This document shows, piece by piece, positions 35,601 to 45,573 of a stretch of 64,000 bases of DNA (the stretch's first letter is position 1; the number at the start of each line of letters is the position of its first letter). The position numbers were made by a program, and so were the translations under genes. This DNA is from Symbiodinium natans (Eukaryota > Sar > Dinophyceae > Suessiales > Symbiodiniaceae): NCBI GenBank assembly GCA_905221605.1, contig CAJNDS010002381.1:346548-410547 (forward strand), read 5' to 3'. The notes under the pieces are model-generated. The model worked only from the letters and a program-made list of their open reading frames with translations, had not been told where the DNA came from and did no database searches.

Positions 35601-36258
35601 CCGAAGAAGAACTGGGCATGTTCTCAGGAACACCATCCTGAGGTAAGGGGGGATTCAACTGTTGCTGTTGCTGTGGCTGCTGTTGCTGATGCTGCTGTAT
35701 CATCCACTGCTGATGCTGCTGCTGTTGCTGATGCTGCTGTATCATCCACTGCTGATGCTGCTGCTGTTGCTGCACCATGGACGAAGTCATCGTTTGCATA
35801 AACTGCTGTTGCTGCACAACCAGTTGCTGCATCATGCTTTCCAATTCTCGCACTTGTCTCGTCAACCCTTGCACGTCGGGTGATGTTTGTGATGGTGTCA
35901 CCACAGGTTGAGGAGGTCCAGTGGATAGTCCTGGTGGTAACGAAGGACTTCCTACCGCTTGCTGAGGCAAACCAGGGGGAAACGAAGGGCCTCCCATTGT
36001 CTGTTGGGGTGCTCCAGTAGCTACCCCATGAGGGCTTCTGGCGGGAGTTCGACCTCTGGGCACTGGGCCATACACAGGTTGGCTTCCTTGTGCCAAACCT
36101 TGCACCCACAGTGGGTTGGGATTTCCCAAACCCGGAAAAGGGTCTACCCTTCGCCTTGTCTCAGCATCCATGATGGGCACAGAGCTTCCACGCTCTCGTC
36201 CACCTCTTGGACTCCTCACATGAGCTCCACTGGTATGTCGTGGGGATGTATTCAACAT
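32611..36258 (-). CDS. Copia first frame: Gag, protease and integrase
   Basis: 1215 residues from ATG at 36258. A Pro/Gln-rich N-terminus includes three glutamine-rich blocks with WMIQQHQQQQ (about residues 145-205), encoded by CAG/CAA repeats. A Gag-type helical region follows, then a CCHC knuckle (CYVCGGKGHYARDC, about 538-551) within a Lys-rich nucleic-acid-binding stretch. The protease active site is WLIDSGAS (about 708). The pre-integrase zinc motif is HRMRGHI...CPHC (about 880-898). The integrase DDE is D in LQADFCF (about 925), D in LRTDSETA (about 992) and E in GGVERAVRTLKE (about 1027). The frame ends with PTTT at TGA 32611-32613, inside the ATGA overlap, so Gag-Pro-Int is made separately from RT. 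In most Copia elements all domains share one polyprotein. Confidence 0.95.
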   Translation of the reverse strand: MLNTSPRHTSGAHVRSPRGGRERGSSVPIMDAETRRRVDPFPGLGNPNPLWVQGLAQGSQPVYGPVPRGRTPARSPHGVATGAPQQTMGGPSFPPGLPQQAVGSPSLPPGLSTGPPQPVVTPSQTSPDVQGLTRQVRELESMMQQLVVQQQQFMQTMTSSMVQQQQQHQQWMIQQHQQQQQHQQWMIQQHQQQQPQQQQQLNPPLPQDGVPENMPSSSSGCQGASPVGTPAKGTQLFRMASPSPPLRPPPLEQERERDVFARSDKWLPSLPTIDFSSWKDRISEALGFLTWMEKLTSWVGLGSEVFPNELMHAVKTQEESRLKQDRLTVEQQKRSTRLMHILRQTFANHEKSSLILQTYVESESTYQQSGFVALRLLAKEFCLKSRAECLFFRSQLVNQTVKAPSIPEIIRKIEHELNKYTKLLNSLDPDVHAGGLQIQEADSVMVLLRSLPDRCRSHCLLHGDSESFEDLKRVALKFEVQQRVWSEAPGTKLQPFRDPNEGKGNEGKPKGKGKEQKGKRESSKGAGKRASSQNKKDVECYVCGGKGHYARDCWYKEGDSGKKPNSPNAKAKAKAKGDPKKKPEKGKPKGKGKGKGKTVAEVSQEGESSDYQLTGGEWNEPESEARVESVLQPLEGLLDEVRKEWIPRSTDEIDWSWEVETRVRIAELEHRISTDLSQMLPSKSVRSLMKPPMNQVKSMEKDDASKWWLIDSGASVTVIAKRYLDEFQILDRKALGPNERYSAANDTPVNVFERVRIRALLPMYEGKQYLGLTSVCVTGVVADVAHNILSTEQMVNTGWEVKFTRREISLRHEKKGVMGYGVSWAGCPWIYLQGDAGKRKKVTFGRTEVRPMDVDDGQRPMEVDQMQSVQSMTKKKQEEMELHRMRGHIPFSSECPHCRMTRGTTQHRRTKDAQDRPVALQADFCFINLVTGTFAKDQPTAPNMKVLVMTEMSTRMIGCLLVGTNADNTSSWIRYWMNAFGLDIAGSAVLLRTDSETAVSALIKRANLGIRIVTQRAPPQGHEAVGGVERAVRTLKELFSTVRLDLRAQGFDLKRSPRAFEFGLIYCAAMHNHHAAAFDGKKSPQELVLQRSLHECGSSLIGATVLAELPDSMKTTALSRFVEAAYVYPEVGGLTHVVSAMVDGCPKHFRAKSIKHIVPLKIGLEHCQHLLKEHDPSDTLAPPILKEKEDGVPDRIEGEADKAFEGRVSDGPTTT

Positions 36259-36299
36259 AGTTCCTGAACTCAGGCTCCAGCCTGCAGTCTCTCCACAAC

Positions 36300-37890
36300 G
36301 TCTTCTGGCGAAAATTCTCTCACCAACACCAGATGGTCCAGGCTCCTGAAGAACCTTAGTTCTACTCTACCAAGCACCGTATTCCTCCAAGATCGGTCAC
36401 AACCAATCCAGTTCCAGACAAACCACCTTGCCCGGGCTCCAAAGTGCCTCAACAGCCGCTGAACCAACTGCTTCCAAGCCTAGTCCGGATCTGCCTCCTC
36501 ACAGGATAGGCTTCCCGGTACTCACTTGGGCTCCAAACCCAAACTTGCCTCCAGGCACTCACAGAGTCCTGACAGACAACCAAAGACCATACACGGGCTC
36601 GTACCACAAGGCACAAGCTCCGCTACCACGTGAACCCCCTTAAAAGACCCCTTTGCTGAAGGAGAGAGCCCATTGGGGTGTAACTTGGCCGCACTCGCTC
36701 TTAGTTGCCGCCTGATAGGGCACACAACACAATGCGCTAGAAAGAGGATTCAAGAATCCTTGCGCTGCAAGGAAACGGTGCCCCAATTGGACTTAAAGCA
36801 ACAGTAGAAGGCAAACCCTTGGCTTAATTTTAAAAAGGCACAAGATCTTTCCAGACATGAAAAAGCATTCTAAGAAAAAAGCAAACTGGGCACCTCTTTA
36901 AAATCTGCAGTCAAGTTACTCTAAGAAAGAACTGGGCGACAAGAAACATAAGCCTTATGGAGGCTTGCCAAATTGTGACTTTTCCTCAAAGAGCACAATC
37001 CAGCACGTGGGAAAGAAGGCATTCAAAAATTTCATAAGAACCAACGCACTCTTTAAACACAAGGCTGGCATTGAGACTTAAAGAAGGCTTCAAAGGGGCT
37101 TCAAGGGTTTCCCTCAAAGGGTTTTCTTAAAGGGCCGAAGAAGGACTCCTTTTCTTCAACAGGGTACGCAGAGACAAGAAGAGGAGAATGTAGGGTGGAA
37201 TTTAGAACAATTCACTTCCTCTTTCCTCTTCTAGAGGCTACAAGTCTCCGAGGGTGAAAATCTAGGCTAATTCTTGTTTTTCTCTTTTTCTACAGCTTCG
37301 CAGAACGACGACAAGCAACGAGGGGGGCAAATCTGAGAAATCTTCTTCTCACTTTGTCGCAGGCAAAGAGGGGGGGGGCCGCAAGCGGGGTTTCAAGGGA
37401 AGCCTGAAAAAGAGCCTCAGAAACTTTTTTGCTGGACCCAAACAATGGGGTGGCACACACTGATCGATTTTCAACGCCATGAAGTACCGTTGAAAAATTG
37501 AAAGATTCAAAGGGTTAGATCTGAAGAAGGCTTTGAAGGGTCAACCAAAAATGAACAAAAAAAGGATTTTCCCAAAGCTCCCTTAAAGGCCGCCCTTGAA
37601 GCCCCCTTGGAAGCTTCCCTTGAAGTTCCCTTGCCCCCCTTGAAGCTTTCTAAAGTTTCCCCGTTAAAGTCTCCTTCAACGAAGGTTGAAGCCCTTCCCC
37701 CTCGTTCTTTGTCGTTCTGCGGTGCCTGGAGAAGGACAGAGAAGTCGAGATTGTCTTTCGAGCCGTCCTCCCGCAGAAAAAAATTGTTCTAAAATCCATG
37801 CCTTGCTTCTTGTCGTCCTACTCGAATTTTTTTCTGTTTTTTGTATTTCGTTCTTCGAAAAACCAAAGAAGAAGAAAGAGGGATTGGGGA
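36300..37890. other. Untranslated/upstream region of the Copia element and non-coding DNA
   Basis: The first 400-500 bases should hold the element's 5' leader and any 5' terminal repeat. No copy of it was found past the 3' end of the coding region. The rest is A-rich with a G-run (37369-37378) and pieces of the AATTCCACCC and CCCCTTGAAG families. No gene is visible. Confidence 0.5.
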
Positions 37891-37894
37891 TTTT

Positions 37895-38220
37895 AGTTTA
37901 AATTCCACCCCCCTCGAATCTTGTTTTGTTTTTGTCATTTCATTGTTCGAGAACTCCCCCCATTCACTTGTTGTAGGGAAGGGAACGTATTCTAAATTCC
38001 ACCCCAAATCTTTTTTGCTTTTTTTAAATTTTATTATTCGAAAATCCGAGGAGAAGAGAGAAGGGAAGTTATTCTAAATTCTACGCCCCTCGAATTTTTT
38101 TGTTTTTTGTATTTCGTTATTCGAAAAATCAAGAGAGAAGAGAGAAGAGATTTTAGGTTAAATTCCACCCCCCTGAAATCTTGTTTTGTTTTTGTTTTTC
38201 ATTGTTCGAAAATCAGAGGT
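37895..38220. repeat. Tandem ~85-bp units, AATTCCACCCC...TATTCGAAAA
   Basis: Four units begin with TTAAATTCCACCCC or TCTAAATTCTACGCCC (37898, 37993, 38076, 38160), continue with CTCGAATCTTGTTTTG-type T-rich sequence and end with ATTGTTCGAAAA/ATTATTCGAAAA. Spacing is about 82-95 bp. Confidence 0.85.
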
Positions 38221-38279
38221 GTGGAGAGTTTTTACGACGCAATGACGTACAGTAGCATGTTTTTGGCTTGAATATGTTT

Positions 38280-38430
38280 TTTTGTTGTGGCACGGGCTCG
38301 GCCAAGAACCCCATGTCTTGTAGCGGGAGGCTAGGGGAAGCGGCTTCGGCCTGCGAGTACCCGACGCCTTCCATCTCGAGTGCGTGTGGCAAGGGGCTAA
38401 GCCGAAGACCCCATGTTTTCTAGTGGAGGC
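38280..38430. repeat. Inverted copies of the CTTAGCCCC/ACATGGGG unit
   Basis: GGGCTCGGCCAAGAACCCCA and GGGCTAAGCCGAAGACCCCA, followed by TGT(C/T)TT(G/C)TAG, are the reverse complement of blocks at about 25595-25625 and 25728-25755. Two copies lie about 105 bases apart. Confidence 0.7.
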
Positions 38431-38559
38431 TAGGGAGGCTGCAAGGGGGGGCTTCAAGGGGGGATCAGAGGAAGCTGCAAAGGGAGGTTTCAAGGGGGGC
38501 TTGAAAGGGGGGTTTGAGATGCGGGCGAAAACGGCGCGAAGAAGGCCCAGGTTCTAGGC

Positions 38560-38945
38560 CTCTTAAACTGCTCCCGGAAACCCGTACAGGGAGCAGTTTA
38601 AGAGGCCTCATAACTGGGCCTGCTTCGCAGGGGTTTCAGGAAGCAGTTTAAGAGGCCTAATAACTGGGCCTTCTTCGCGAGGTTCCAGGGAGCAGTTTAA
38701 GAGGCCTAATAATTGGGCCTGCTTCGCAGGGGTTTCAGGGAGCAGTTTAAGAGGCCTAATAACTGGGCCTTCTTCGCGACGTTTCGGCAGCAGTTTGAGA
38801 GGCCCACTAACTGGGCCTTCTTCGCGAGGTTCCAGGGAGCAGTTCAAGCGGCCTAATAACTGGGCTTGCTTCGCACAGGTTGCAGGGAGCAGTTTACGAG
38901 GCCGAGCACCTGGGCCTTCTTCGCGACGTTTAGGCTCGCGTCTCA
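38560..38945. repeat. ~50-bp satellite related to the 51-bp family
   Basis: Seven or eight units carry GGAGCAGTTTAAGAGGCCT, AATAACTGGGCCT and (T/G)CTTCGC(G/A)(A/G)GG. The core AGCAGTTTAAGAGGCCTAAT is shared with the satellite at 24.84-25.49 kb, same orientation, but the linker differs (TTCGCGAGGTTCCAGGG instead of CTGCGGAGGGTTTAGG). Confidence 0.88.
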
Positions 38946-38949
38946 AACT

Positions 38950-39300
38950 TCCCCTTCAGGCCCTCCTTGAAGCCTCCCTGTGAAGCTTCCCTTGAAGCCC
39001 CCCCTTCAAGCCCCCCTTGAAGCCCCCCTTGAAGCCCCCCTTCAAGCCCCCCTTGAAGCCCCCCTTGAAGCCCCCCTTGAAGCCCCCCTTGAAGCCCCCC
39101 TTCAAGCCCCCCTTCAAGCCCCCCCCTTCAAGCCCCCCTTCAAGCCCCCCTTCAAGCCTTCGACCCTTCGCCTCCCCCCCCTCCCCCCTTCCCCCCCCCC
39201 TTCAAGCCCCCTTCAAGGGTCCGACCCTTTCAGCCCCCCTTCAAGGGGGGCTTCAAGCCCCCCTTCAAGCCCCCCTTCGTACGAAGGGGGCGGGCCCAGC
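38950..39300. repeat. C-rich array of CCCCCCTTGAAG/TTCAAG units
   Basis: More than twenty units of about 12 bases. Some are GCCCCCCTTGAA and others GCCCCCCTTCAA, so that AAGCCCC and CTTCAAG steps alternate. Sister of the array at 26.03-26.49 kb. Frames open through it (38980-39321, 39017-39499 plus) encode only PPLEA/PPFKP repeats. Confidence 0.9.
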
Positions 39301-39319
39301 CCCCTTACACCTCTTGGGT

Positions 39320-40240
39320 AATGTCAAACTGCTGGCTCCACCATGGAGCGCCCAGGGCCCTGCTTGGCATTGCTCAAGTGCGCCATTGGCTGACGGTGTC
39401 ACTGTGACTGTCAGTCTACTGATAAGTTGGAGTGATGCGCAATGCTCCTTTCTTTCTCAGCCGAGCGGCACCGCGTTTATGGCTAATTGCCAGGTGTAGA
39501 CGTAACAGCACTCTAACATTCTGACACGCAACGGCTTTTACGATCTTACTGCACTACCTGGCGCTGCTCTTGGAGTATTTCGTCAAAGTTGAGTAACACG
39601 TGTAAGATGGGTGAAACTACGGAATCGGTAGCCGCTGGCTACTCATGGACTGTCCCAGTCGCTAACCACCATGGAAAGCGATTGCGCGTAAATGCCAAGT
39701 CTGGCGTCTGCTGGATCGCTTTGGTGATTCCTGATATAATGTGGTTTGCTTGCTAAGTCCTTGGTACTGGTGAGCGCTTTCAATACGTGGCTTCTACATG
39801 CTGGCACTGTCAGTTGCAGGCTTCTTACAGTGTGGCTCTGCGATTCCTACAGTGTGGCTCAGAAAAGGAACCCCACGCTAACTCCACTGGCTGACCACCG
39901 CGAAGCAGCCTGGGCACGGTGTAAGCGCTCTCAATACGTGGCATCGACATGTTGGCACTGCTAGCTGCAGAATTCTTGCAGTGTGTCCTTGCGACGGAAC
40001 CCAACGCTAACTCTACTAGCTGATCACCATGGAGCAGCTTGGGCACCGCTTGGCGCTACTCAAGTGCGCCGCAGGCTATCGTTGTAACTGCGGCGATTCG
40101 GCCTATTGCTTGTTTGCTCTGAGGTCGCTCTTGGCATGTCCTAGATGTTGATCAAGAAGTCCCCACTGGCTAACCACCATGGGGCATCGCGGGTGCACCC
40201 TTCCGTCCGGAAGGGTGTGCCCCCGGCCAACTTGTCCTCT
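39320..40240. repeat. Degenerate tandem repeat, ~125-180-bp units
   Basis: Recurrent blocks are CT(A/G)(A/G)CCACCATGGA, GCGCT(T/C)TCAATACGTGGC, CATG(C/T)TGGCACTG and GCTACTCAAGTGCGCC. They appear at 39350, 39660, 39770, 39890, 39930, 40020 and 40160, with parts of the unit missing in several places. No gene. Confidence 0.65.
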
Positions 40241-40970
40241 CTTGTGATTGATGGACACTGAAATTTGCTGAGCCAGCACTTTCGCTCTTGCTAGGCTGAC
40301 ATATACGACTGCAGCTCGGAACTACAACGACAAGTTTGAGTTCTGAGCGCGTGGGGAGTTTCTTAGCTTTTTCGCCCTTTCTTCTTGGTTTCCTTGTCTG
40401 CTTCGCTTGGTTGCTTGGTGGTGTGTTGTTGTTGCTTCGGTTGGTGGTGTTGTTCGTCTTTCTTGTTCTTCTTGCTTCTCACGGCGATCTGTTTCACACC
40501 TAGTTGCGAGACCCACAAGAACGGCCTACTGTGCTACTGATGTAGTAAAGAGGCGTCCGCTTTAAAACAAAGAGGTTTAGGTGGTTGCGTGCAGCGGATG
40601 AGAGCCTTCTCACTTCTCACTTGCAACTACTTTGTGCCCCGTGTGCCGACCCTCACAACAGGGTCGTAAAGAAATATTCTCCAGTGCCCATTGCCAGAGC
40701 GCGTTCCTTGTGTCCAATGCTTCAGCATTCTTGACTATCCACTCCGCCCGGAGTGTGAGCCGTCGGATGTTGCGAATCCCTATGTCACCGCATGAAAAAA
40801 GAAGTACGTCCGAGTTTGCGAGCATCCCTAAGCCTTGAGGGTTCCCCTTTAGGGCCTTTAGGGTTGTGTCCCAGCCTCCCCTTAAGGGTTTGAAACTAGT
40901 GGACGTTTGGCTCGAGGTGGCAAACTTGCTCAAGCTTTGAGATTAGGACTAGGATTTTCGAGGGCTGCGC
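40241..40970. other. No supported gene
   Basis: Frames of up to 107 residues (40610-40933 minus) have no recognisable motif. Confidence 0.45.
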
Positions 40971-42680
40971 GTGTCGGGTTTTAGGGTTTAGGCTTTCAGG
41001 TTTCTAGGGTTTAGAGTTTGTCTGGCTGCAAAAGCAATGGGTTTCGGGTTTCTAGGGTTCTAGGCTATCGGGTTTAGAGTTTAAAGTTTAGAGTTTGAGG
41101 TCTCGGGCTTAGGGCCTGCAGGTTTTTGGGTTTTCAAGCTTCGGGTTTCAGGGTTTGAAGGCTTAGCGGCTAGCGATTGTTCGGCTGCCGAAAAAAGCTA
41201 CGAGCTTGGAAGAGCTTCGGGCTTAGGGTTTCGTTTCTAATTAGGAGTGTCAGGTCCAGAGGGTTTAGGGTTTAGTCGTAGGTTTAGGGTTTTGGATGAG
41301 GGCTTTCGAGGGCTGCGGATTACGGGATTTAGGGTTTCGGCTCTGAGGTTTCTAGGGTTTCGAGTTTGTCTGGCTGCAAAAGGTTTCGGGCTTCTAGGGT
41401 TCCAGGTTTCGGGTTTATCGGGTTCAGAGTTTCGGGTTTAGTGCCCTCAGCCTTTCTTCCGCAAACAAAATCAACTTTTGGTTTTCTACATTTGCGCGCC
41501 ACGCTCTCGCCTTCCGCACACACTGCGCTTCAACAATGCTACGAAACCCCACGCAGGCCGATGAATTGGTGCTTTTCTTTTCATTGGAAAACCGATTGGC
41601 CAGAGGCAGTCGCTGAATGTGAGCTGCAGATAAACCCCCCCCCCCCCTCCCGCCCGAACACAAAGAAGAATCGGCACGGAACGCTGTTGCAGCGTTCCGT
41701 CGTTTGTGCCATGTTGAGCAACAAGCAGAGAATGAAAGAAGAGTGAAAGGGGGCAATGCGAAATCATGCGAAACCATGCGCAGGCCAAGGCCAAGGCCCC
41801 AAAGACCTGATTCCGCGCAACAATGTTGCCAATGCTCCGAAACCCCACGCAGGCCGATGATTTCTTGTCATTGGAGAACCGATTGGTCGCTGAATCGCTG
41901 AATGTGAGCTGCAGATAAAAGAAACGTGCGCGAGATGGATGTAATTCAACCCCCGCCCCCCACCCCCCCCCAACCCGCCCCACCCCCCCAACCCCCCTCG
42001 CCCCGCGCCCGAACACAAAGAAAAATAGGCGCGGAACGCAGTCACTGCTTTCCGTCGTTTGTACCTTGTTGAAGAAGAAGAAGAAGCAAAGAATGAAAGA
42101 AGAGTGTAAGAGGGCAATGCGAAATCATGCGAAAACCATGCGCAGGCCACGTGGAAAAGTGGGCGGGCGCGTGGTGAAGCGTCAAAACCATGCAAGCGCG
42201 TCCCCGATAGTGAACCCGTCTGCGGAGTTACGGGTCAAGAGGGTTTGGAGTTTAGTCGTAGGTTTAGGGTTTAGGATGAGGGTTTTCGAGGGCTGCGGAC
42301 TGCGGGTTTTAGGGTTTGGGCTTTAAGGGTTCTAGGGTTTAGAGTTCGTCTGGCTGCAAAAGCAATGGGTTTCGGGTTTGTAGGGCTCTAGATTTCGGTT
42401 CTATCGGGTTTATCGGGTTTAGAATTCATAGGGTTTAGGGTTTGTTCGGCTGCAGATAAAAGGTTTCGCGCTTGGGTGTTTTAGGGTTGGGAGTTTAGGG
42501 TGAGGCCCCGCTGCAACAAAGAAGAGCGTCGGGTTTAGGGCGTTTAGGGTTTCGTTTCTATTTAGGGTTACGGGTCAAGAGCGTTTAGGGTTCAGTCGGA
42601 GGTTTCGGGTTTTGGATTAGGGTTTTCGAGGGCTGCGGGTTGCGGGTTCTAGGGTAGGCTTTGAGTTTTTTAGGGCTACG
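40970..42680. repeat. Interstitial telomere-like DNA in larger repeated blocks
   Basis: GGGTTTAGGG, GGTTTCGGG and GGTTCTAGGG words dominate 40970-41440 and 42225-42660. They sit in a larger unit, GTAGGTTTAGGGTTT(T/A)GG, then ATGAGGG(C/T)TTTCGAGGG, GCTGCGG(A/G)(C/T)T and GTCTGGCTGCAAAAG. This unit recurs near 40960, 41280, 42255 and 42600 with a spacing of about 300 bp or multiples of it. TTTAGGG is the telomere repeat of plants and dinoflagellates. Confidence 0.75.
41540..42135. repeat. Direct duplication, ~230-290 bp per copy
   Basis: Copy 1 (41540-41775) and copy 2 (41838-42133) share GAAACCCCACGCAGGCCGAT, ATTGGA(A/G)AACCGATTGG, CTGAATGTGAGCTGCAGATAA, CGAACACAAAGAA and GGCAATGCGAAATCATGCG. 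They differ mainly in the length of an internal C-rich tract (about 15 versus 60 bases) and a GAA expansion at 42072-42085. Confidence 0.85.
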
Positions 42681-42817
42681 CGTCTCCATAAGGAACCCCC
42701 CTTTTTGGGTTCTTTTTAAACCCCCCGTGTCCGTTTCTTAGCTGTTACGCCTCTCTGCCTTTTGTTATACCTTTCTTAAACCCCTGTTCCGCTCAGGTTC
42801 CCTCGCCGCTTCCGTGG

Positions 42818-42880
42818 GGGGGGTTGGCAGGGTGGGGGGGGGGGGGTGGGGGGCGTGGGGGGTGGGGGGGGGGCGGGTAC
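42818..42880. repeat. G-rich tract
   Basis: About sixty bases of almost pure G with scattered T/C. Frames across it encode GGG/GWG only. Confidence 0.9.
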
Positions 42881-43379
42881 CAAGCGAAACAGAAATTCTG
42901 CAAGTCCACTCACTTTACAAGCTAACGAAAAACATATCCCAAAGTTCATTCACTTTACAAGCTAAGCAAAAACGGCCATATTCAACCTCAGTGTCCATAG
43001 AAGGATGGTGCTGGGTTTAGTGTGGGTGATCCTAGAGGTTCGAATCCTGGAGAGCGTTGGGACACACGCTGGTCAAACCGACAACTTTATTAGTGTGTGA
43101 TGATGGTTTATTGGAAACCTTAGAACAAGTACGTGTGGTTGTTCCTTGGTCTGCGATGTTTGCGCCAACTCTAGAGGAGCGTGTTAGTCAGTCACAGGTA
43201 TAGGCGCGATGGGCCGCAGGACTGGTGAGACGTATACGCAACAGGTTGATGAAATGGTTACTGCCGAGCGGATGACTGCCACACTGGAATTTCAGGAAAA
43301 GAAGATCGCGTAGACAAAATTCACCGCGAGCGTTCCGTGATCATTGCCTGCGGGGGCATATTCCTTTTCGCGGTGATTG

Positions 43380-44640
43380 TTGGGTTGCGCTTAAGACGAG
43401 GCCAGACTTGGCATCCTGTGCAAGCCAGCTGTCATTGTGGACGTCGCGAAGACCACGGTTTGTGGTGAATAAGGCAGAAGTCGGCAGAAGAGGTCTTCAG
43501 ATATTTGGCCGCCGCTCCTACTCGGGCATTTCGTGCGCGAGGGAGAGAAATGAACTCCATCGATGTTGGCGGAGAATAAACGTTGTTGAGTCTTACGCTG
43601 ATGCTAGCTTCGCTGCTGGAGAAAAAGCGAGAGGAACATGCCCAAACACCGCGATTGACTGTGGGACTCGCGTGACATATACCTGTGTGCGAGCGCGGAG
43701 AGGATATTGAAAGATGCGGGATATTGTTATGACTATGAGTTCTTCAGATACGGCCGTTGCAAGAAAGAGAGATGCTCCTACATGCACGAAAAGCCCCCGC
43801 AGGAGATCGGGGACCAGTTCCCTGAGCAGTCGGAAGTCAGAGCTTCTAGTCACATTCAGATATAGCACCTTCCAGAGTCACGGGAGGAGTTTTGGGTAGG
43901 GTCGAGCCGATGCGGTGTCAGGTGGTCTTGACAGTGTAATGATGCCTGCTATGCCGGCGAAGATGATTGGGGATGAATTTGATCAACCGGACATAAAGAA
44001 GGGCATTTTGATGCCGAATGGCTTTGAGAAGAACGGCGCTTTGAGAAAGACGAAGAAGGTCTCAGGTCGGCATGGGGATGGATGGGGAAGGTCTGGGTTG
44101 GTCGTTACCCTCTATCGGGGAAACCTGGTAAAGATCGTTTGAGTTGGTGCAGTAGAGAGGCGAAAGCACCGCTTAGAGCAATATCTCTCGAAGAAGAGGT
44201 CGCGCTGGATAACGAAGTCAGTCAAGCTGGTAACGAGGAGAACTTCTATGACGTACTATGACAGGATAGCAGATGCAGTAATCAACGAGTGTAAGAAACT
44301 TGGGATAACTGAGAGTCGTTCGCTGCAAGGGTAAAAAGCTGGCTCAAAGCCCAACCCGCTTGCTGCACCCGCTCTTGGGCCAACAGTCAGCAAATGGACG
44401 ATAGATTCAGGCTGTGCTATCGACTTTATTTCACGGGAAGACCTGTGAGCGAAGAGTATGATCTTGCCGAGAAGAAAAAGACCGTCAAGTTCAACACCGC
44501 GAATCGAGGTACGATATGAGAGAGGGATATTCATATCATTGGCTTCCGAAGAGAAATCCGATCCTTGTGTCAGACGGAATAATTATTCCTTTAAAGGTTA
44601 TCGGGGATATTCCTTATATGGTTGACGTTGTTTGAGCTGT
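43380..44640 (+). pseudogene. Decayed Copia-type gag-protease fragment
   Basis: Read on the plus strand across many stops and shifts. At 43703-43780 a Gag-type CCCH finger is intact (CYDYEFFRYGRC then KKERCSYMH). At 44393-44445 a retropepsin site follows (WTIDSGCAIDFISREDL) and stops at TGA. The downstream blocks VKFNTANRG (44482), a frameshifted YSYHWLPKRNP (44528) and IIIPLKVIGDIPYM (44582) are in the order expected after a Copia protease. This fragment differs from the intact element at 28-36 kb: its Gag finger is CCCH rather than CCHC, so it is a second Copia lineage. It is clearly non-functional. Confidence 0.7.
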
Positions 44641-44904
44641 TTTACCGTATCGATCAGAAGCGACGTGCGAGATGCTCCCAGCAATGCCTGCTCCCATGGT
44701 GGTGTCGTCGAGATCGAGGAAATCATATTGAGTATCCTCGAAGGTGGAGGTTAGGTAGCATGGCTACGGACCACCCAAAGAGGTCTGAAAAGGATTTGGC
44801 TGCTGCCAATCGTGCAGTTTTTGGCCAAAGTAGGCATCTCCAAAGGTGTCCCAAGAAACCTGGGACAGGGGGAGTGCGGAGATGTTGATGGGTCTTTGAA
44901 AGGT

Positions 44905-45065
44905 TGAGGGTGGGGGGTGCTGGGCACGGGTTCCGGCAGCTGGCTTTGGAGCAGGTTCGAGCGGGCTGCAATTGTTGGAGCACGTTCAGGAGCAAGTTAA
45001 GTTCTGGAGCAGGCTCTGGAGCAGGCTCTGGACGGGTTGCGGAGCGTGCGGAGAGCGGCTTTCGG
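44905..45065. repeat. GGAGCAGG-rich minisatellite
   Basis: GGAGCAGGTTC/GGAGCAGGCTCT units of 12-15 bases repeat irregularly; the minus strand reads as PAPEPAPE. Not a gene. Confidence 0.65.
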
Positions 45066-45350
45066 AGCAGGGTGCGGACGAGGGCCCGCTCTAGGCCCCA
45101 CAATAAACATTGCCTGACAACATTTTTTTTTTCGTACCCTCTTGTGTTTGTAAAGCATGGGTTAGCGTTCAGTTGAGTTTTTGTTTAAGGGGTTCCTTGC
45201 CGGCCTTTTGCTGGCCACTTAGGATGTTAACTTTTTGTGGTATATGTTAGGCTTATCTACCTGTAGCTGCTACTGCTCTAACGACCAGTACGAGTATTTG
45301 CATTACTCTTCTTACGGTAATAGTTGTAATAGTAGTTGCAGTAGTAGTTC

Positions 45351-45549
<199 letters not shown>

Positions 45550-45573
45550 CACCAAAGCACGCTGGTGATCAAG

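Larger units (their letters stand above)
28200..36300 (-). mobile_element. Ty1/Copia-type retrotransposon, coding-intact
   Basis: The domain order on the minus strand is Gag with CCHC knuckle, aspartic protease, integrase, reverse transcriptase, RNase H, which is the Copia order (integrase before RT). Both long frames are free of stops, so the copy is either young or under selection. I compared the flanks (27.3-28.2 and 36.3-36.8 kb) by eye and found no long terminal repeats; boundaries are therefore set by the coding region. Repeat families of the same kind occur on both sides (24.8-26.7 and 37.2-39.3 kb). Confidence 0.95.

Noticed and set aside
28640-36267. Plus-strand frames opposite the Copia element
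   Set aside because: They are antisense shadows of the minus-strand Gag-Pol frames with no motifs.
43037-43047. GGTTCGAATCC, a perfect pol III B box, suggesting a tRNA or SINE
   Set aside because: Only three base pairs of a T stem form, and no D arm, anticodon arm or acceptor stem can be built upstream. No repeat copies with the same head are visible.
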